Source: Phycisphaerales bacterium (GTDB taxonomy: Bacteria > Planctomycetota > Phycisphaerae > Phycisphaerales > UBA1924). Taken from it: DNA of 64,000 bases. The notes under the pieces were generated by a model. The model saw only the letters and a list, made by a program, of their open reading frames with translations, was not told where the DNA came from and did no database searches. The position numbers and the translations under genes were made by a program. The DNA lies in assembly GCA_020849105.1 (NCBI GenBank), contig JADLGW010000028.1, forward strand, positions 62,001 to 126,000, given 5' to 3'. This document shows positions 63,503 to 64,000 of the stretch, in pieces (the first letter of the stretch is position 1; each line of letters starts with the position of its first letter).

Positions 63503-63536
63503 AATGAAAGCCGCCCCGGCGTCGGGCCGGGGCGGC
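63503..63536 (-). terminator. Rho-independent terminator of the flagellin gene
   Basis: 11-bp GC stem GCCGCCCCGGC / GCCGGGGCGGC with a 5-base loop (63510-63536). Read on the minus strand it is followed by TTTCATT and lies 26 bases after the flagellin stop. Confidence 0.85.
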
Positions 63537-63562
63537 GTGGGGATCAGGCTACAGGCTCAGGC

Positions 63563-64000
63563 TTAGCCGAGGAGCTGGAGGACCGTCTGCGGCTGCGTGT
63601 TCGCCAGGGCGAGCACGTTCGTCGAGGCGGAGACCAGGATCTGCGACCGGGTGAGCTGGGCGGTCTCGGCGGCGAAGTCGGCGTCGCGGATGACGGACTC
63701 GGCGGCCGAGGAGTTCTCCGACGCGATGCCCAGGCTGCGGATCGTCGCTCCGACGGTGTTCTTCTGGAAGGCGCCGAGGCGGCCGCGGAGCGACGAGACC
63801 TGCTCGATCGACTCGGCGATGACCTTCTGGGCGTCGTTGAGGTCGCCGTCGACCACGTTGAAGTCGTTGCCGCTGGACAGGTCGGACAGGAAGCCGACGG
63901 TGCTGTTGCCCAGTTTGCGGGCGGCCACGTCGCCGATGCCCATGCTGACCTTGCCGGCGATGTCGACCTTCGCGGCGAGCTGGAACTCGGCGCCGCCGCC
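63563..64000 (-). CDS. Flagellin, C-terminal part (5' end outside window)
   Basis: The frame stays open to the edge of the window, so about 145 C-terminal residues are present. The conserved flagellin D0/D1 C-terminus reads SLRGRLGAFQKNTV, SENSSAAESVIRDADFAAET and ASTNVLALANTQPQTVLQLLG, which ends the protein with the usual LL/LG. It forms the flagellar filament. The DFAAETAQLTRSQIL segment forms the helix of the filament core. A strong terminator follows. Confidence 0.95.
   Translation of the reverse strand, partial: GGGAEFQLAAKVDIAGKVSMGIGDVAARKLGNSTVGFLSDLSSGNDFNVVDGDLNDAQKVIAESIEQVSSLRGRLGAFQKNTVGATIRSLGIASENSSAAESVIRDADFAAETAQLTRSQILVSASTNVLALANTQPQTVLQLLG

Overview
The window is G+C-rich bacterial DNA whose gene content points to Planctomycetota, most probably class Phycisphaerae. 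The clues are a CxxCGYPL...CPECG zinc-ribbon on a membrane protein (50887-51948), pseudopilin-like and lipoprotein-rich gene sets, paired vWA/MoxR/DUF58 'Bat-like' genes, and dispersed repeats of kinds I associate with planctomycete genomes. This is inference from gene content; no rRNA or tRNA gene was recognised. About 57 protein genes fill nearly the whole window on both strands.

Layout. 3-6339: the 3' part of an MMPL/RND exporter, a phosphodiesterase-like lipoprotein, a polysaccharide deacetylase, a GT2-DUF2062 glycosyltransferase and a cysteine-containing membrane protein. 6399-9526: a frameshifted TlpA-type thioredoxin, an alpha/beta hydrolase and an O-methyltransferase. 9621-10275: a REP-associated tyrosine transposase (RAYT) between inverted REP sequences. 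10329-16803: a GH15 glucoamylase-like enzyme and an ABC ATPase/permease/membrane-fusion operon. 16893-22318: two very large surface-polysaccharide proteins, one a methyltransferase-GT2-GT4 fusion and one a GT9-coiled-coil fusion. 22477-29208: a solitary nuoC, a small conserved protein with a strong terminator, a TolB-like lipoprotein, a second lipoprotein, xerC, a broken DNA methyltransferase-endonuclease and an outer-membrane barrel protein. 29295-44806: housekeeping genes (MBL hydrolase, efp, feoA-feoB-small membrane protein, pyrF, thiL, tsaE, glyS, aroC, smc).

44799-46916 is an uncharacterised four-gene operon: a Cys-rich exported protein, two HEAT-like proteins and a pseudopilin. Its promoter carries a 12-G tract between a perfect TTGACA and a TAGATT box, the layout of a phase-variable promoter. 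48770-59148 is a long Bat-like operon (NHL lipoprotein, vWA, small membrane protein, MoxR, DUF58, zinc-ribbon membrane protein, BatA-like vWA). It is interrupted by a GxxExxY gene bracketed by inverted GCAGAGG-type repeats. 59417-63466 holds an acetyltransferase, small unknown genes, a DinB-like protein and xerD. The window ends inside a flagellin gene.

Signals that the gene list does not explain: (i) a TANNNT box 6-7 bases before the start codon of several genes that lack a Shine-Dalgarno sequence, suggesting leaderless transcription; (ii) the G-tract promoter; (iii) a repeat insertion translated in frame inside smc; (iv) the same general repeat class as inverted repeats around GxxExxY; (v) an elongation factor P with Asn where the modified Lys is expected. 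Start codons were re-chosen by hand from Shine-Dalgarno sequences, overlaps and signal peptides, so several differ from the longest reading frame.
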